Position numbers and translations under genes: made by a program. Positions 61,792 through 64,000 of a DNA stretch of 64,000 bases are shown one piece after another (the first letter of the stretch is position 1; every line of letters starts with the position of its first letter). Origin of the DNA: Burkholderia sp. WSM2232 (GTDB taxonomy: Bacteria > Pseudomonadota > Gammaproteobacteria > Burkholderiales > Burkholderiaceae). A model generated the notes under the pieces. That model was not told where the DNA came from, did no database searches, and saw only the letters and a list, made by a program, of their open reading frames with translations. The stretch spans positions 1-64,000 of the forward strand of contig NZ_KI421432.1 in assembly GCF_000472545.1 (NCBI RefSeq), in the 5' to 3' direction.

Positions 61792-62640
61792 TTACGCGCT
61801 CGCCGCGGTCGAGGCCAGCGGAGCTGCAGCGCTCGTGGCAGGTAGTGAAGCCGCGGCTTTTCTGCGGCCCGGCGCTTTAGTTGCGGTTTTAGTTGCGGTT
61901 TTAGTTGCAGCCTTCGTTGCGGCTTTTTTAGCGCTGACCTTTCGCACTACCGCTTTCTTCGCAGCGGTTTTTACTGCGGCCTTTCCACTTCCAACAGTTT
62001 GCTTGCCCGCCCTCGCCTTTTTCGCCACCGTTTTTTTCACGGCAGCTTTCTTGCTGACTGCGCCACTCGGGGCGGAAGATTTCACGCTACCAGCTTTGCC
62101 CGCCGCCGACGCCGCGCTCACGTCGATCAGAAATTTGCTGCGATCTTTCACCGATGCAAGCCAGGCAGGGGCGGGGCCACGTCCGCTCCACGTCGCGCCG
62201 GTAGTCGGGTGACGGTACTTCGGCGGCTGGGCGCCTTTCGGCTGGCCTTTGCCTTTCGCGCGCGTCGCGAGAATGCTGCCGGACTGCACGGCCTGGCTCG
62301 CGCCGTCGATCAGAAACAGGTTACGGTTTTTCGCAGCGGCGATCCAACCGGGCGCGCGACCGTGCCCTGTCCAGGTCGCGCCGGTTTTCGGGTCCCGATA
62401 TTTCGCGACCTTCTGCGCGCCTGCCGCGGACTTCGCTTTGCCGATTCCTGCATGGCCATTAACACCATTGGCCGCGCGCCGCGCTTTTGCTCGTGCTTCG
62501 ATATCCGCGGTGGTCAGGCCATGCTTGAGCATCAATTCGCGAATCTGGTCGATTGCGATTTGTGCTTTTCTTGCAATCAGGGCGTCAGCTTGCGCCTGAA
62601 GCTTCTTAAGCTTTGCCTGAATCTGCTCTAACGTGGGCAT
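61792..62640 (-). CDS. H-NS-like nucleoid protein with two DNA-binding motifs and an H1-like tail
   Basis: A 282-residue protein from ATG 62640. Residues 1-50 are the short oligomerisation coil of Burkholderia-type H-NS (MPTLEQIQAKLKKLQAQADA). Two H-NS C-terminal DNA-binding motifs follow: YRDPKTGATWTGHGRAPGWI (about 80-100) and YRHPTTGATWSGRGPAPAWL (about 142-161). The last about 100 residues are a Lys/Ala-rich histone H1-like tail. The tail's coding DNA contains 12-bp repeats (61868-61905). It should bind AT-rich DNA broadly; the tandem motif suggests higher affinity or bridging. Confidence 0.86.
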   Translation of the reverse strand: MPTLEQIQAKLKKLQAQADALIARKAQIAIDQIRELMLKHGLTTADIEARAKARRAANGVNGHAGIGKAKSAAGAQKVAKYRDPKTGATWTGHGRAPGWIAAAKNRNLFLIDGASQAVQSGSILATRAKGKGQPKGAQPPKYRHPTTGATWSGRGPAPAWLASVKDRSKFLIDVSAASAAGKAGSVKSSAPSGAVSKKAAVKKTVAKKARAGKQTVGSGKAAVKTAAKKAVVRKVSAKKAATKAATKTATKTATKAPGRRKAAASLPATSAAAPLASTAASA

Positions 62641-62900
62641 TGGATTGCTCCTTATGTGGTAATCGGTCGAACTATGCCATGAATAGCGTAAGAAAGGCAT
62701 AGGCCACTGGCCGGACAAACCCCAATTCGCTTGCACAACGCATGCTGGAGTACGAAATTTTTTTCTTTGATGCCCTGTGTAGACGCCTTTCGCCTGCCTT
62801 CGTTCTCTGCCTGCCCTTCTTTTATGTCGTCTGTATTGCGTGTCGCCTCTTCTCAGCCTGTTCGCCATCTCTCGTGTATTTCCAATTGTTGCAGGCTGGC

Positions 62901-63239
62901 TCAGGTCGGCGTAAAAACCGCGACCTGACGATCGGCAATGTACCGGACACTGCGCAAGAAGCGGTATTGCTGGTCGTCGGCGGTTATCCGGTTGAGTCCT
63001 ATGCGGGTCAGCGCCAGAATCTCGTCAGCCTGGCGGGCGTCGATTACGCCTTCGTCGCGCAGATCCTCCAGAGCGTGCGACGGATCGCCAACATAGACGC
63101 TGCGCACGTTTGCGCCAATTCTCATCAGAACCACGCTTGCACCCTTGTCGAGCGCCAGTTCCAGGTAGACTGCCAGCGTTCGCAACGACTCGGGCGTGCA
63201 AGTCTGGGCCTGATAGATCGCGGCATTCGATGGCGTCAT
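62901..63239 (-). CDS. hypothetical protein
   Basis: A 112-residue cytoplasmic protein. It begins MTPSNAAIYQAQTCTPESLR and has a mixed alpha/beta composition (TLAVYLELALDKGASVVLMR, VYVGDPSHALEDLRDEG). No signal, no membrane helix, no recognised domain. It is transcribed towards the H-NS-like gene but 260 bp away. Confidence 0.6.
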   Translation of the reverse strand: MTPSNAAIYQAQTCTPESLRTLAVYLELALDKGASVVLMRIGANVRSVYVGDPSHALEDLRDEGVIDARQADEILALTRIGLNRITADDQQYRFLRSVRYIADRQVAVFTPT

Positions 63240-63488
63240 GTCGGTTCCCCGTCACCTGTAGAGAAAAGGCGGCCACTGTGCGTTGCGGCAATAGCCGCTT
63301 CTACTATAGGCAAGCATTCGGAGATTCAAAGCTTTCGGATTCATTTTTTAACGCCGCATTGGCCGGTAATCGTGCGTTACCGATCTCGCAATGCTGTTTC
63401 ACCTGTGTCACAGGCGCCCTTCTACACTTCAGACGTCCATCGGGACAAAGAGCTTTGGCACCGCACATCAAGTGCAAGGAGAAGGGAA

Positions 63489-63797
63489 ATGGACAAGAAG
63501 ATCGTTGGCGCGGCACTCGGTCTGGCAGTTCTGGCGGTATCGTCGCTGGCTTCGGCACACGTGAACCTGGCCGTCGGCGTAGGCGTTCCGGTCGGCGTGT
63601 ATGCACCGGCGCCACCCGTCTATGTTGCCCCTCCGGTTGCCTATGGCCCGGCTCCGGTCGCGGTAGCTTATGGCGGTTATCGCCCGTACGGCGACCGCAG
63701 CGCGTGGCGCGAGCGGCGTGAATGGAGGGAGCGTGAATGGCGCCGCGAGCATTGGCGCGAACAGCAATGGCGCGAGCATGGGCGCTGGGGTTATTGA
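63489..63797 (+). CDS. exported Pro/Tyr/Val-rich protein with Arg/Trp/Glu-rich tail
   Basis: A 102-residue protein from ATG 63489 (AGGAGAAGGGAA upstream; the long frame from 62742 is rejected). It has a Sec signal ending SLASA (about residue 23). The mature part is low-complexity VYAPAPPVYVAPPVAYG and ends with a WRERREWREREW-type tail. Similar proteins in Burkholderia are predicted to be exported and of unknown function. Confidence 0.75.
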   Translation: MDKKIVGAALGLAVLAVSSLASAHVNLAVGVGVPVGVYAPAPPVYVAPPVAYGPAPVAVAYGGYRPYGDRSAWRERREWREREWRREHWREQQWREHGRWGY

Positions 63798-63855
63798 AAT
63801 GGCGCTAGCGGTTTTCAGCGCTAACCAATGAGTACTTTCAACCGAAAGTCAGCCC

Positions 63856-63888
63856 ATAACGGAGCCGCCCCGCATGGCGGCCCGTTAT
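63856..63888 (+). terminator. hairpin downstream of the 63489 gene
   Basis: ATAACGG (63856-63862) and GCCGCC (63864-63869) pair with GGCGGC and CCGTTAT (63876-63888) with one bulged A. There is no T-run, so terminator strength is uncertain. The rest of the window to 64000 shows no gene. Confidence 0.5.
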
Positions 63889-64000
63889 CCTGGCCAGCTC
63901 CGGTCGGCCACGCGCGAGGCTTGCGCGAGCAAAGATGTCATGCGATTCGCAGGCCATACGCCGGCAGAACTTCTTGAGTCGTCACGAAACGGTGCTGTTT

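Noticed and set aside
62742..63488. Long upstream extension of the Pro/Tyr-rich exported protein
   Set aside because: It overlaps an opposite-strand gene and would hide the clear signal peptide starting at ATG 63489 behind AGGAGAAGGGAA.

Overview
The window is a GC-rich, densely coded bacterial chromosome segment. It has the codon use and gene content of Burkholderiaceae, most likely Paraburkholderia or Burkholderia sensu lato. Evidence for this is the CeoAB-OpcM/BpeEF-OprC type efflux locus with its lipase-like gene, two DUF4148 proteins, the DUF3348-DUF802-OmpA-DUF2894 cluster, flhDC, and an H-NS protein with an alanine/lysine-rich tail. I see no rRNA, tRNA, insertion sequence, prophage or CRISPR array. 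The segment reads as chromosomal accessory and metabolic backbone.

Layout. 1-195 is a 13-bp tandem repeat. A YeeE/YedE sulfur transporter (329-1552) and the flagellar master regulator flhDC (2083-2987) follow. 3169-10066 on the minus strand holds an Mn2+/H+ NRAMP transporter and a sulfur-scavenging unit: a MetQ-like binding protein, an NtaA/SnaA-type FMN monooxygenase, MetN, MetI and a DszC/SfnB-type acyl-CoA-dehydrogenase fold enzyme. 10281-18464 is an RND multidrug efflux locus (lipase-like protein, adaptor, pump, outer-membrane channel) with a divergent LysR regulator. 18688-28396 holds a DUF4148 protein, a possible 24-residue peptide, a purine nucleoside permease family protein, a CDF metal exporter, the 180-kDa NAD-glutamate dehydrogenase, an alpha/beta hydrolase and an M14 peptidase. 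28666-32410 has an EamA transporter and gabTD (GABA to succinate). 32943-39055 is a carnitine catabolism regulon: cdhR diverging from caiX-cdhC-cdhA-cdhB-hocS.

39419-42364 contains a hotdog thioesterase convergent with a two-component pair whose architecture recalls CqsS/LqsS and LqsR quorum-sensing proteins. 42655-43329 is a HAD phosphatase. 43388-48383 is a four-gene operon (DUF3348, DUF802, OmpA/MotB-like, DUF2894). Two of its products look like the MotA- and MotB-type halves of an ion-driven motor with a long repeat-built cytoplasmic tail. It is the best candidate here for an undescribed system. 48559-53393 is an XRE-cupin regulator diverging from an MFS transporter, amidase and FAD amino-acid oxidase operon with a paired operator. 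The rest comprises a GGDEF-EAL protein, a LysR regulator, the monocarboxylate permease mctP with its DUF3311 partner, a divergent mctSR-like two-component system, a BON-like exported protein, an H-NS/H1-like nucleoid protein and small exported proteins.

Starts were chosen by ribosome binding sites, operon spacing and family N-termini, so several differ from the longest open frame. Functional names rest on motifs and synteny read by eye; no database search was possible.
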